From: Lineus longissimus | Taxonomy: Eukaryota > Nemertea > Pilidiophora > Heteronemertea > Lineidae | Reading direction: 5' to 3' | DNA: 64,000 nucleotides | Assembly: GCF_910592395.1 (NCBI RefSeq) | Contig: NC_088321.1 | Coordinates: 558,001 to 622,000, forward strand | In this document: positions 27,201 to 35,689 of the stretch, piece after piece | How positions within the stretch are numbered: the first letter of the stretch is position 1 | Layout: every line of letters starts with the position of its first letter | Made by a program: the position numbers and the translations under genes | Notes under the pieces: generated by a model | The model's input: the letters and a program-made list of their open reading frames with translations, nothing else | What the model was told of the DNA's origin: nothing | Database searches by the model: none

Positions 27201-30200
27201 TTGCCATGTGTAGTCTCACACTAAAAGCTCACCTGCATGTTGCATATTTTTGTAACATGGATGCTCAGCATGTCATCGGGAGTCGGAACCCCAAACCTTC
27301 CCCCAGGAATAATGCCTAGTGTGTTCATTTTGACAAGACGCTGCCCCGGGTTTTTATTGACCAAGGTCGTATTTCCCTTTTTGGTCCTGGGGAGAAGAGA
27401 TCAGAACTTCTTGTCTCAGATTTCCCTGTAAAACATTTTTTTCAAAGATACAGTAGCCCCATGACTCAATTTTAAACACAGTGCCTATTTTTCGACATTT
27501 GGTTCTTCAATCACGATTCACGCAGTTCAACACTACCAGGGCATTATGGGTAGCAGGTCGCCGTAGCGATGCATTTGTTTATACGGCAAAGCTTAATTTC
27601 GCAATAATTTGTTCCTGAATGTAACACCCTTATCACGCTGGTTGTCTTAATGACAAGATTAGAGAAGGGATAAGGGCTGTTCAAAGTAACGTGTTGCCTC
27701 CCTCTGCTTGTTGCAGGGATTAGTTTGGCTGTTCTGCCTTATTTGCATCCTCCTGCTTCAACTTGATGGCTGTGCTGGCAAATATGGAAAGATTCTCCAA
27801 GCAGTCATGATACTTAAGCATTATCTCTCTGCCTGAATTAGCCTCCATGTTGGAAGTTTTTGTCGGGATTTGGGATAGACGGTTGGTTTCGGAAAAAATG
27901 CCAAAACCCAGGAATCAGAATTGAAAACAAAAGCTGAAATAGTTTTTTCAGTTTTTTATTTCGCCCCTCGTTTCCAGATCTTACCTCACATCTCGAAGAC
28001 GCAGTCATACCACACGGCAGGTTAATGATATCAATTTCTGCTGCGTTACCATGGCGATTGAAGTCAGTATTTGTCGGTCAATTAAGCGATGAAGCCACGG
28101 TGATTCGGTTAAGAGGGGACGCGTGACAGGTGCACCCTGGGAGGTCGCGACTTCGTGTGAAGACATTGGAGCGATTATTGCAAATATTTCATAACTGGGG
28201 ATTTCCCAAATAACCTAGATATGTAAAAATATAAATTGTTGAATAACAAATTGCTTGAAAATTAAAAAAGATAACTTTTGAATGCGCAAAATAAAAATGT
28301 TTGAATTATATTATTTTCAGGAATTTTTACAAATCGCAAAATTAAACACATCCAGAAATGTTGCCATTTACAGTTTATCATCGGCACAGTATTCAGTCAC
28401 AGTATTCAGTCACAGTTCCACCAGCAGTTGGGCCAGCTGGAGGCTCAATTCACACTAGAAGACAATCACGATATGTTAGTCCATCGAGCATAGTTATTAC
28501 TGCCCCTCTCACCGGGATGATGAAGTTATTAGGATTGCGCATGACTGGCTACGGGCATGTTGCATTGAGATTGATTCGGCAGTCGCTGGTCAATTTCTTC
28601 GCCATATAATCATTGTGAAGTGTTATAGAGTATTAAGCATTAACCCTTTCCGGAGCTAGCCACAACAAGTTCTTTTTTACCCTTTTGTGGTGTTATATGT
28701 AGCCTCACCTCATATTTGACTTTTCTCTATCTTTGCAGTCAGGAGGATGCCAGGAATGTCGACAATGACCTATTTAACGAATACGCGTTTAGCGTGGTAC
28801 AGCTTATGGAGCTAGCGGGAATGAGCTGTGCGTTAGCGATAGCTAAGGTAGGTGGCGTACTTAGGCAAAGTACAGTTGACTGTGGAACCTCCCTTCAACA
28901 CCTCTCTATTACACCAGTTTTTGTACCAAATTTGATTACATCTCTAATCAGGACACCTCTGTATTGAGGACAGCACTTGTCAGTCCTGAGGGTGTCCCTT
29001 ATATAGAGGTTCTACCGTATACAAATGTCAGGACCAGCATCTTACAAGAGCCCGAGATGACTTGTTCAAAATATGATAAGAGTAGAGCCATCTATTGGTA
29101 TAAAGCGGAACCAAAGTGGAATGTCGGCTGAATTATTTCATGTTTGTTGGAAACTTTCTGATGGTGCTGTTTATAAACCTATTGCCATGACCATTCGTTG
29201 GAAAGCTCTCGATGAACACTTTCTAATGGTACCATTTGTAAACCTATTGACATGACCATTCATTGGAAAGCTCTTGATGAGCACTTTCTAATGGTACCAT
29301 TTGTAAACCTATTGACATGACCATTCATTGGAAAGCTCTGGACGAACACTTTCTGATGGTACCATTTATAAACCTATTGACATGACCATTTATTGGAAAG
29401 CTCTCGATGAGCACTTTCTAATGGTACCATTTGTAAACCTATTGACATGACCATTCATTGGAAAGCTCTGGACGAACACTTTCTGATGGTACCATTTATA
29501 AACCTATTGACATGACCATTCATTGGAAAGCTCTCGATTTCTAATGGTACCATTTAACCTATTGACATGACCACTCATGAGATGCTTCTAAAACTTTTTC
29601 TCTTATTTCTAGGTCTACCCGCTCGAAAAGCTCAAAGATAATGGTGCTTTATTAATTTGCTGCGGGCCTGGAAACAATGGTGGAGACGGCCTCGTGTGCG
29701 CTCGACATCTCAAATTATTCGTGAGTATATTCATTTTGGACGTGCCTACAGTCTCTGTTCATGGCTCCTTCTCCTCTCAGCCACATCATCATCAACTGTG
29801 CCTGAAAACAGTGGTAGGCTACACCCACGCCGAACTTGCTAGGTTTTGGTTGAATCCGACAAAATATAAGCTGAACCTTCGATTTCACTGGCCTCAGGTT
29901 GGGAATAAACTTGAGTTTTCCATTCAGTCTAGTTAAATTTCTGATTCAAATCCATATTTATAATTTCAGGGCTACCGACCGACGATCTTCTACCCCAAAG
30001 CACCGAATAAACCACTGTTCAAAAACCTGACAACACAATGCCAGAAAATGGACGTACCCTTCCTAAGCTACCTCCCTTCGGACCCCTCGCTCATCCGAGA
30101 CGCGTATAACCTGATCGTAGACGCCCTCTTTGGGTTCAGTTTTAAACCGCCAGTCCGGGAGAGTTTCCTCGAGATTATTGACACGCTGAAACGTATTGAC

Positions 30201-30785
30201 ATCCCAATCGTCAGTATAGATATCCCATCAGGTTAGTTCTAACTTTCACCACTAGGTGGCATGTCTTAATTTACACTCCTTGATAATTATCGCACTATGA
30301 GACTTCTTGCCATATCTCAACACAGGCACATGAAAATAGGAGCTCAATATCCCCTTGGCTGACAGAGCTTGTATTTTCACATGCCTGTGATGAGGTATGG
30401 CAAAAGTTCTCTTTTCTCACGTGCCCGTGATCTCATTGGTATTCTCTATCCTATAGGCTGGCACGTGGAGGAAGGCGACCAGCACGGATCCCATGAAGGT
30501 CTGCAACCCGAGATGCTCATTTCGCTGACCGCACCAAAGAAGTGCGCCCAATACTTCAAGGGGAAATACCACTTTTTAGGCGGTAGATTTGTGCCGTCTG
30601 CTCTTGCTCAAAAATACGACCTCCATCTGCCGCCGTATCATGGAACGGAGCAATTCGTGGAGATGCGGATGCAGGAGATTCATAAAAATCAAGAAAAACA
30701 GGAGAAAGAAAAGGAAAAACAAGAAAAGGAGAAAGAAATCGACAAAGAAAACAAAGAAAAGGAAAAAAACGATACTGCGTCGTAA
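291..30785 (+). CDS. NAXE: NAD(P)H-hydrate epimerase (NAXE / YjeF_N domain), five coding exons
   Basis: Coding exons are 291-514, 28739-28847, 29613-29720, 29970-30231 and 30457-30785; phases agree at every GT-AG junction (phase 2, 0, 0, 1) and give 343 residues. The family epimerises the R form of damaged NADHX/NADPHX so that the partner dehydratase can repair it. Visible signatures are [20 protein letters not shown], the [19 protein letters not shown] loop (NNGGDG about residues 132-137), VDALFGFSF (Asp about 198, the catalytic position in the family), SIDIPSGW and LISLTAPKK. The start at 291 is the first ATG after an in-frame TGA (267-269) and has a purine at -3. An in-frame ATG at 372 opens a basic, Arg-rich stretch ([19 protein letters not shown]) that looks like a mitochondrial presequence and could be the true start (316 residues). 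Residues about 308-343 are a Lys/Glu-rich tail that human NAXE lacks. The first intron is about 28 kb. Confidence 0.93.
554..594. repeat. 13-bp tandem repeat, three copies
   Basis: The unit cacatgtagccgt is repeated three times, the last copy ending in a variant, just inside the NAXE intron 1 donor. Confidence 0.6.
1250..1560. repeat. 22-bp minisatellite, short array with degenerate tail
   Basis: About six units of 22 bp (core atggacctgtcatagaatcg) cover 1253-1400. They are followed to about 1560 by degenerate pieces with catcatagat, attctatgag and ccatggatgg. The CATAGAATC core is shared with the large array at 15.5-17.1 kb, so the two are probably the same family. Confidence 0.75.
2660..2835. 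mobile_element. Repeat A: pogo/Tc1-like MITE, degenerate copy
   Basis: Begins acagtgggccctccctc and ends near gtgtccttgatagagcggg. It has the inner blocks attaaggacactgat and cctctgtaatcaggacacc shared with the better copies at 5.6, 10.1, 50.0 and 61.7 kb. No coding capacity. Confidence 0.6.
4488..4855 (+). mobile_element. Repeat C, strongly diverged copy
   Basis: Shares with the better copies the segments ggcaatgttgatatctatg, gaaattttcaaattcag and an end reading tggcatagccttttaag. The left half is poorly conserved. The 116-codon open frame on the opposite strand is a by-product. Confidence 0.4.
5570..5751. mobile_element. Repeat A: pogo/Tc1-like MITE, full-length copy
   Basis: About 182 bp. 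It starts tacagtggaacctcc and ends gaggttctactgta, so the ends are inverted (CAGTRGAACCTC) and flanked by TA, as in Tc1/mariner/pogo insertions. Inside are repeated blocks tctctaataagga, tctctattaagga, gacctctctaatcagg and gtgtccttaatagagagg. There is no transposase frame, so the element is non-autonomous. Confidence 0.75.
6404..6783 (+). mobile_element. Repeat C: TTAA-ended MITE, interrupted by a SINE
   Basis: Starts ttaaagggtacgacgttc and ends attggcctttaag. The two ends are imperfect inverted repeats (TTAAAGG...ACGC.GTT). The inner block aatagaaatgcagttataca is shared with copies at 6.9, 11.8, 34.0 and 55.0 kb. A foreign 5S-like SINE occupies about 6555-6725. Confidence 0.6.
6555..6725 (+). 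mobile_element. SINE with tRNA-like A box and 5S rRNA-like head
   Basis: Positions 6595-6620 read tggcccagtggttggcgcg, resembling a tRNA A box. Positions 6624-6672 contain gaagttaagcaacgttgag and tttggatcggtgaccg. These match in order the internal control region of 5S rRNA (GAAGYTAAGC ... TTGGATGGGTGACCG). It is too short and altered to be a 5S gene and sits inside a MITE, so a 5S-derived SINE is the best reading. Confidence 0.6.
6940..7152 (+). mobile_element. Repeat C, second adjacent copy
   Basis: Contains aatagaaatgcagttataca, ggcaatgttggaatccatat and the right end gaacggtgtagacctttaat. The left terminus is eroded. It lies about 160 bp after the first copy in the same orientation. Confidence 0.6.
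7697..8226. repeat. 48-bp minisatellite, 11 copies
   Basis: Eleven near-identical 48-bp units (ccagcagtgaagtggctctc ... caccactcctggg). Because 48 is divisible by three, the array is open on both strands, with a 16-residue peptide repeat. There is no start context, splice signal or domain, so I do not call it coding. Confidence 0.95.
8888..9305. repeat. 65-bp minisatellite, about six copies
   Basis: The GGTACC landmark recurs at 8896, 8961, 9026 (variant GGTTCC), 9091 and 9156, a strict 65-bp period. The unit contains atttgtaaacctattgacat and ccattcattggaaagctc. The same unit occurs at 11.4, 15.1, 20.7 and 29.2 kb. Confidence 0.92.
10106..10286. mobile_element. Repeat A: pogo/Tc1-like MITE copy
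   Basis: Runs from ctggaacctcccttagcgg to gtccttaatagagaggttct, with the full set of internal blocks. The outer CAGT at the left end is mutated. Confidence 0.7.
10511..10706. mobile_element. Repeat A: copy in the opposite orientation
   Basis: Starts acagtagaagctctctatta and ends gtccgtgaaaagaggttcc. It is inverted relative to the copy about 230 bp upstream, so the pair could fold into a stem in the NAXE pre-mRNA. Confidence 0.7.
11383..11500. repeat. 65-bp minisatellite unit, about two copies
   Basis: Two partly truncated units with attggaaagctcctgatgag and atggtacc. Same orientation as the 8.9-kb array. Confidence 0.75.
11834..12061 (+). mobile_element. Repeat C: TTAA-ended MITE, near-complete copy
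   Basis: From taaggggtatactgtttgta to acggcgttggcctttaat, about 228 bp without the SINE insertion. This copy shows the imperfect terminal inverted repeat best. Confidence 0.65.
13040..14461. repeat. 181-bp satellite in two head-to-head blocks (inverted array)
   Basis: Units repeat every 181 bp. The agtc.ctatgg landmark falls at 13201, 13382 and 13563 on one strand. Its complement ccatagtgac falls at 13801, 13982, 14163 and 14344. The orientation switches at about 13632, at a variant segment ggctttagggtcatttttta. The two blocks (about 590 and 830 bp) are thus a long inverted repeat inside NAXE intron 1. A second array of the same family is at 44.6-46.2 kb. Confidence 0.93.
15066..15146 (-). 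repeat. 65-bp minisatellite unit, single reversed copy
   Basis: Reads gctcatcgagagctttccaa, then gtcatgtcaataggttta and ggtacc. This is the complement of the unit in the 8.9-kb array. Confidence 0.8.
15535..17068. repeat. 22-bp minisatellite, about 69 copies
   Basis: A run of about 1.5 kb of the unit ccatggcccatcatagattc plus two bases. Point variants (ggcccatc/gggccatc/ggttcatc, gattct/gcttct/gaatct) recur in blocks, suggesting local duplication of groups of units. No frame or domain is implied. Confidence 0.97.
17880..17945. mobile_element. Fragment with tttagctcacc...ggcgtccggcgtcgg end
   Basis: The AGCTCACC start followed by GTCCGGCG repeats resembles the terminus of a dispersed element. 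A similar start occurs at 34.78 kb (ttttagctcagctgaccg, then gtccgtccttccatccgtcc). Only this end is clear here. Confidence 0.35.
18055..19060. repeat. About 190-bp degenerate tandem repeat, five copies
   Basis: The landmark accagcagtgaaccc or variants occurs near 18077, 18268, 18452, 18654 and 18852. Each is followed by tttgttacaaag, actaatc.cattaggtctg, ggaaagatgat and gacattttgatgagagc. Short open frames on both strands repeat with the unit and are not genes. Confidence 0.85.
19187..19270 (+). mobile_element. tRNA-derived SINE head
   Basis: tgtctagtggttaacactgc fits an A box. cccgggtctgttcccggg has a B-box-like core and can form a T-arm stem. The loop ctcccac would carry a CCC anticodon, but its stem does not pair and the acceptor stem is missing, so this is a SINE or tRNA relic. 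A tail with poly-A stretches follows. Confidence 0.5.
19911..20080. repeat. 10-bp minisatellite with 50-bp higher-order period
   Basis: About sixteen units of ggcagctctg. A variant ggcaactctg occurs at exactly 19951, 20001 and 20051, giving a five-unit higher-order repeat. The array is open in several frames on both strands; I do not call it coding. Confidence 0.93.
20168..20265. mobile_element. Repeat A, 3'-half fragment
   Basis: Keeps cctgacctctaatcagg and gtgtccttaatagagaggct; the left half is absent. Confidence 0.6.
20690..20960. repeat. 65-bp minisatellite, four copies
   Basis: Four units of the 8.9-kb family in the same orientation, beginning gatggtaccatttgtaaacc and fading after 20940. 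A single decayed unit (accactttcttatggtacc) follows at about 21855-21890. Confidence 0.88.
21715..21825. repeat. Dispersed repeat D, copy 1
   Basis: Shares ttcgtttggaagga, aagttctggccaaaat and an end ccctaat with 33440-33550. The nearby 125-codon open frame has no recognisable domain and overlaps this repeat. Confidence 0.45.
23047..23137. mobile_element. Repeat A, fragment with amplified inner block
   Basis: Starts tacagtaaaacctctcttag and then repeats acctctctattaaggac four times before ending. The internal block has expanded and the right half is lost. Confidence 0.6.
24279..24735. repeat. 42-bp minisatellite, about 11 copies
   Basis: Units of 42 bp with gtgagtggggcttttattgt and cttcactgca, differing at a few sites. 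The length is a multiple of three, so 164- and 205-codon frames are open on opposite strands. The peptide is a bare 14-residue repeat without splice or start context. Confidence 0.95.
26422..26543. mobile_element. Short MITE with ggcctgg termini
   Basis: Left end ggcctggttgttcaaagcg and right end gtttcgaacagccaggcc are inverted repeats of about 20 bp enclosing about 80 bp. The inner sequence also has an opposed pair (ttaagtctgagggcttaa). Confidence 0.6.
28872..29021. mobile_element. Repeat A copy in NAXE intron 2
   Basis: From actgtggaacctcccttc to tatagaggttctaccgta, shortened in the left half. It lies 25 bp after the exon 2 donor. Confidence 0.65.
29150..29575. repeat. 65-bp minisatellite, about seven copies, in NAXE intron 2
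   Basis: Same unit and orientation as at 8.9 kb, with landmarks at 29163 and 29228. Two-unit variants (ctctggacgaacactttctg) alternate, suggesting duplication of unit pairs. It ends about 35 bp before the exon 3 acceptor at 29613. Confidence 0.9.
30302..30406. repeat. Hairpin element in NAXE intron 4
   Basis: The arm at about 30304-30338 (cttgccatatctcaacac ... atgaaaata) is the imperfect complement of about 30371-30405 (tattttcacatgcctgtg ... tatggcaa). Arms of about 33 bp with a loop of about 32 bp fill much of a 225-bp intron. Confidence 0.6.
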
Positions 30786-32200
30786 CTTTGAAAATTTGTA
30801 ACTGAATTTGAATTTTTCGATTTTTCCATCAGTTTTGGATTAGACGTTTAGATTGTTCCTACAGCTAGTTTTGGATTTGAAATTTAGTACTGGATTTTAA
30901 AGTTAAGATTTGAATTTTAACCTTCGAGTTTCAAATGTTTTGTTTGTGTTAGAAATTTTGGATTTTTCCGAATTTTTAAATATCTGGATCTGAAAGTAGG
31001 TTTTCGCTCTCGGTTTGAATTTGAAATTTTCAGGCCTCAATTTGAATGTAATTTGCAAAGATACCCCTCCTCCCCGTATACTGACGCAGGCATACACCTA
31101 AACACTTCAAAAGGGAACACTTGAGTGTTGTTGGTTAATCAAAAAGCTTTCAGTGTCTGATGACTATTGATAGGGGTCAAAACCGACTGGTTCCCAACAC
31201 TTCTGCTTCTGATGTACATATACAATATCTGTAGGATCAGTTACCAGGCAGATATTCAAACAACGGCTGATTGCGGCCTGGAATTACTGGGGTCAATCTG
31301 GGTGATGTCTGTCGCATTACACTGCCATCTTTTGTAAGAAAAATGAAAAACAATTCACGTAAATCGTTGTAAGTAATAACTGTTCGTCAGCCAGAATGAC
31401 ATGGCACATTGATACATGCATCATAAAGATGCGTTATCGTCCTCTACGTGTTGAAAAGGAACTGTGCACCGAGTTATCACTTTCAAATTACAAATTACAA
31501 ATTTGTACTTAGTCGTTTCGATCATGAATGTCATTGGTCAGCATGTACCTCGTAAGAATATGCTCAGTATTGATGATTAGTTAGTATATTTGTAATTAGT
31601 TGGTCAGAATCGAGATTCTTCAATCAATGACCAAGTGTTCGAGTGTTAGAGAACTAACCTCCAAATTTTCAATGTCAACTGTCCATCTTGATCACAGAGT
31701 GACCTAGTCTCGTTCTGGAAACGCGGCTAATTAGCTTGGTAATTAACACGCCCGGTACATAATCAGCTAATTAATATGCTTGATCAAATTTGGTCGTGTA
31801 CGAACGTAAGTAGGCTTTATTCATCAGATATATATGACATCTGTTGGAGTCAATGTCTGTTATAAATAATATACCTGCAAGACCAGGTGAATGGATTAAC
31901 CCTTTGTATGAAACATTTTTTGCTGTCAAATATTCAAATATTTCAACGGATGTAGTGATTTTTTTGTTTCCGCAAAAATTTGCGGTTATATCCAATCGTT
32001 TCTTTCGATTTTCATTCAAATTATAAAACGCCTTCGTGTATACTGGTGTTTGTGTGGTGTTAATTGTTCCAAACATGTTTAGATTTATCATAGTTTATTG
32101 TGTTATCTACCACGGCAATTTGATTTAAATCAACGTTAACAAAATCAGTGTCAAAAGTGTAAAAGTCAACTGTGTCAACGTGTTTAAGCGAGTTGTGGAG
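30786..32200. other. NAXE 3' flank, AT-rich, no gene seen
   Basis: Directly after the NAXE stop lie AT-rich runs of aaatttgaattt type. No AATAAA is found within the first 500 bases, so the poly(A) site is not placed. The 106-codon minus-strand frame at 31771-32091 has no recognisable domain. Confidence 0.4.
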
Positions 32201-32205
32201 CATCA

Positions 32206-32403
32206 ACTTACACAAGGCCTGGGCCTGTTGTTAACTTACACAAGGCCTGGGCCTATTGTTAACTTACATAAGGCCTGGGCCTATTGTTAACTTACACAAG
32301 GCCTGGGCCTATTGTTAACTTACACAAGGCCTGGGCCTATTGTTAACTTACACAAGGCCTGGGCCTATTGTTAACTTACACAAGGCCTGGGCCTATTGTT
32401 AAG
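32206..32403. repeat. 28-bp minisatellite, seven copies
   Basis: Seven near-identical units with cacaaggcctgggcctattg. The AGGCCTGGGCCT core is itself nearly palindromic. Confidence 0.95.
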
Positions 32404-33940
32404 TCGCTTCTCTATCTTTGGTGCATCTGTAATGCATAGGCCTATTACAGATAGAATAGCTCTATTGTACAGGCGCTTAACCGGCTTAAAAACATCAACA
32501 CAGCACATCTATTTTTGTAACATTAGACTTAGTTCGGGTATAGTTAATGTTCTATCATGAGACGGCATTAGATGACTGTAAACAATTACACGGGGTTAGC
32601 AGAGCTTGAATAAATTTGCATATCAATGTAAATATTATAATATCATTATGTGTTTTTTCTGTACATAATTATATAACATGCAAGGTAGGATTCGGCAAAT
32701 TTTGTTTTAATTTTGTTTTAAATGTCTGTTGTCGTGGCAACTGTAGCATTAGAATTTCCCTACCAAAAATCGAATGTTCAGACAAGTACTTTCAACCTTT
32801 CAGTTTGTTGAAGAAAAGTTTTGAAACATATTCTTAAGACAAGGTGTTTTAATCTTTGTGCTAAACGATATCCCCAAAACCAGGTCATGTGACTGTTTCT
32901 TGCCATGAAATGGATGCTATTTAGCCATTTTGTATCTATAAATAGAATAGTGTATTTTATATGTGTGTCGTTGGTATTTTTGGCAGACTAAATGATGGCT
33001 AACCGACATGGTCGATTGGTTCTGGTTCAGATTGACGAGAACTTTCTGTTCATCGGCGTGAATTCTTACAAATTCAAAGTGATCTTTTCCCGCCTAACTG
33101 ATCTCGAACCTTTCTCGCCATGAACGGCCGATGCCTCAACTTGCTAACATTCTGTGTCATTGTATTATAGCCGTGTACATTGTCGCTTCTTTTCCCGACC
33201 GGACAGAGTTTTTTTTAAATCCGCACCACAATTTTTTCTCACCAAAAATCATTAGAAATGATATGACACCTTGTAATTGCTTGCAAAAAGGTATCTATTG
33301 CATACTAAGCATGGTTGCTAAATCGACTGAGCAGAAATTTAGGTGTTATTTAAGGGTTGACCATAGGCCTACTATTTCGACTACAACTTGAAATCTTACA
33401 GGTATTAGAACTCTTCCAGAATGAAATGAATCTCAATTTGGGAACCCCATCCTTGAAATTGGCATTCACTTCGTTTGGAAGGAGATCTTACTGCTTTAGG
33501 ATGTCAAGTTCTAGTCAAAATCGTTGTGGCTATGGTCAACCCTAATCCCAGCGCTACTTCTGTACATGAACTGTAAATGCTCCACCAGCACATACAAACT
33601 TATGTCTCAAGTAAAATTTGTTTTAAGAGCATTGAATTTCATGCCACGACTGACTCGGTATAGACGTCTTTTCGCTGCTTGTCTTTGTCGGAAGTTTTCA
33701 CCGGTCGTGCGAGACTGACCTATTATTGTAGTCTCAAGCATAACATCTGTTTTTATAGCGAATAGACTGCTGACGCAATATGTATTAGGTAGGGGTGACA
33801 TCTAGTGAGAACGACTGAACTATTGTTGTAAACAAATGATAGCTCCAAATATGGATTGGGAATTAGTCTTTGTTGACAAGTGTAACCAAATTTTTATAAC
33901 CTGTTGTTGTAGTGGGCAGTTGATGATGCAGGCAGGCCAT
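32404..33940. other. Intergenic AT-rich sequence
   Basis: No gene or ordered repeat was recognised except a second copy of dispersed repeat D at about 33440-33550. Several open frames of 60-90 codons show no splice or domain evidence. Confidence 0.4.
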
Positions 33941-34210
33941 GAAAGGGGTACAACGTTCGTAATTACTGGTCCAGCTAATAGAAATCCACTTAATACACAA
34001 TGCCTAGTGGAGTTATTGTGAATACAAATTTGTGGAGACTTGGTATTCATAGTATTTGTCTATCTATCTACAGAAAGGCAACACTGACATTTATATCTAG
34101 TATGTATTAACGCAATTGAACATTTTCAAATTCAATAACAAATTCAAAATTTTCACTGTATACTTCATTTGTGGCGGCCAGCGTTGTCTCGGGACAGTCT
34201 ACCTTTAAGG
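33941..34210 (+). mobile_element. Repeat C copy
   Basis: Left end gaaaggggtacaacgttcgt, inner aatagaaatccacttaatac, then aacattttcaaattcaataa and a right end ctacctttaagg. Full length but diverged. Confidence 0.55.
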
Positions 34211-34782
34211 CCAATATTGATGTTTTTGTTGTAAGTCTAATCCACATCACCTGCGATTTACAGCAGATTATCAAAAGTATAATAATAGGCATAAGATGTC
34301 ATATACGTATTGTAACAATAATGTCGACAATTCTCCTCACAGAACTCTTGTGAAGGGAAACCAAGGTTGGGTCCAGCTGGACCAGAGTTAGTTCCACAAA
34401 TTCACCAATAGGTGTCAATGACTATCATGTATTTTCCAAATCACTTGTCTATGGGGGTTGGTAGTTGCCGGTAATGAAAATTAGGATCTAATTAACTTTT
34501 GTTTTTGTCAAATTAAGTTTTCAAGATTTTAGATGGTGTCGAGTCATTCGATTTGATGAGCACATCTAGCTTTAGTTTCGTGGGCCTAGATAGGTGGCAG
34601 CACTTTTAAATGGGACAGTAGACATTCAATTAAGCCCTACAAATTGTGCAGTGAGGTTCCTTTTAATGCCCGGCTAATTATCTCGATGACAACACTTACT
34701 GTAGATGTCACAAATGATGTCACGCGACATCAAGCGGTACAAGCTAACAGGCGATTTATTATTCGCAATTTATCTTAACGTT

Positions 34783-35473
34783 TTTAGCTCAGCTGACCGA
34801 GCTAGTCAAATAGCTATTTGAGTGGTGTCCGTCCTTCCATCCGTCCGTGGATACAGTTGGGCATTTTGTAACCGTAAGACCTGGGCACTTCTAATCTTGC
34901 CGACAGGAAGAACAGCCCATCATAGGCTGCTGACAGAAGATTTAGCGCATTTCGACTTCAATTCTTCTCACCAGGGGGCAGAAGACGTAAATTACAAAGA
35001 CATTTTTGTCGCTTAATAATTTGAATTGATCCCACCTCAGGGCAACTTGTTTTTCTTTTTTCTTTTTCACTTTTCACTTGTACATTACATTTTCTTTTTT
35101 TCTTTTTTGATTTGGCAGGCGGCCATCTTGAAAATCATATTTTGCCATTTTAAAGCCGTTGGCTGTAGCTAGAGTGACTAAATGGTTGGTGTATCTAATA
35201 AGTCTCCATTATATATCACCCAGGTTTTCGATTCGACCTACTCTTCAAGGTCATAGGTTTGCTCAAGCTCTTAAATTTCACTAATAAGTAGCACTTTTTG
35301 TCATTATTTGTCCAAGAGTCTTTTTTCTATGGTAGGCCTATATGGGCATGATATCGGTACATCAATATTTTAACAAAAATGACGTTGAAAGATACCTAAC
35401 AGGTGCTTTCCATCTCGTGTACATTGTACCCAAGTATTTCAGCTGAGCGCCAGACCCTTGGGCCTCTTGTTAA
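34783..35473 (+). mobile_element. Non-autonomous element starting tttagctcagctgacc and ending gggcctcttgtta
   Basis: The start is followed by a GTCCGTCC-type stretch. The end (ttcagctgagcgccagaccc, then ttgggcctcttg) carries the complementary CAGCTGAGC. The two ends form a short inverted pair (AGCTCAGCTGA / TCAGCTGAGC). Nothing coding was recognised inside the roughly 690 bp. Confidence 0.45.
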
Positions 35474-35689
35474 CACTTTCTGAATGCAATTCAAGGGTGG
35501 AATACAGCCTAATCTGTACAATTATTGTACATTCCTATCATCTCGGACTTCACTGTCAGTAGTTTCTTGCATGCACATGTACATGTATATTTCTCCTGTT
35601 TTTGTTCAATCGAATGAAATAGACTGGTTATGTTTCAACTCAACTTGGCCTTTGTCTTATGCTTATGATTGCACTTAGATAATTAGGGG

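Larger units (their letters stand above)
515..28738 (+). other. NAXE intron 1, about 28.2 kb, repeat-filled
   Basis: The intron starts with GTGAGT after a phase-2 exon end and finishes with a TTTGCAG acceptor. The joined codon is TG|T, and the peptide runs [16 protein letters not shown], matching the family. No coding exon of another gene was recognised inside. Stretches not listed separately (about 600-1250, 2840-4480, 7160-7690, 9310-10100, 10710-11380, 12070-13030, 21900-23040, 23140-24270, 24740-26420 and 26550-28730) look like unique or decayed AT-rich sequence. A short direct repeat of about 80 bp lies near 25300-25405. Many short open frames occur, but none has a recognisable domain or splice pattern. 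Confidence 0.85.
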
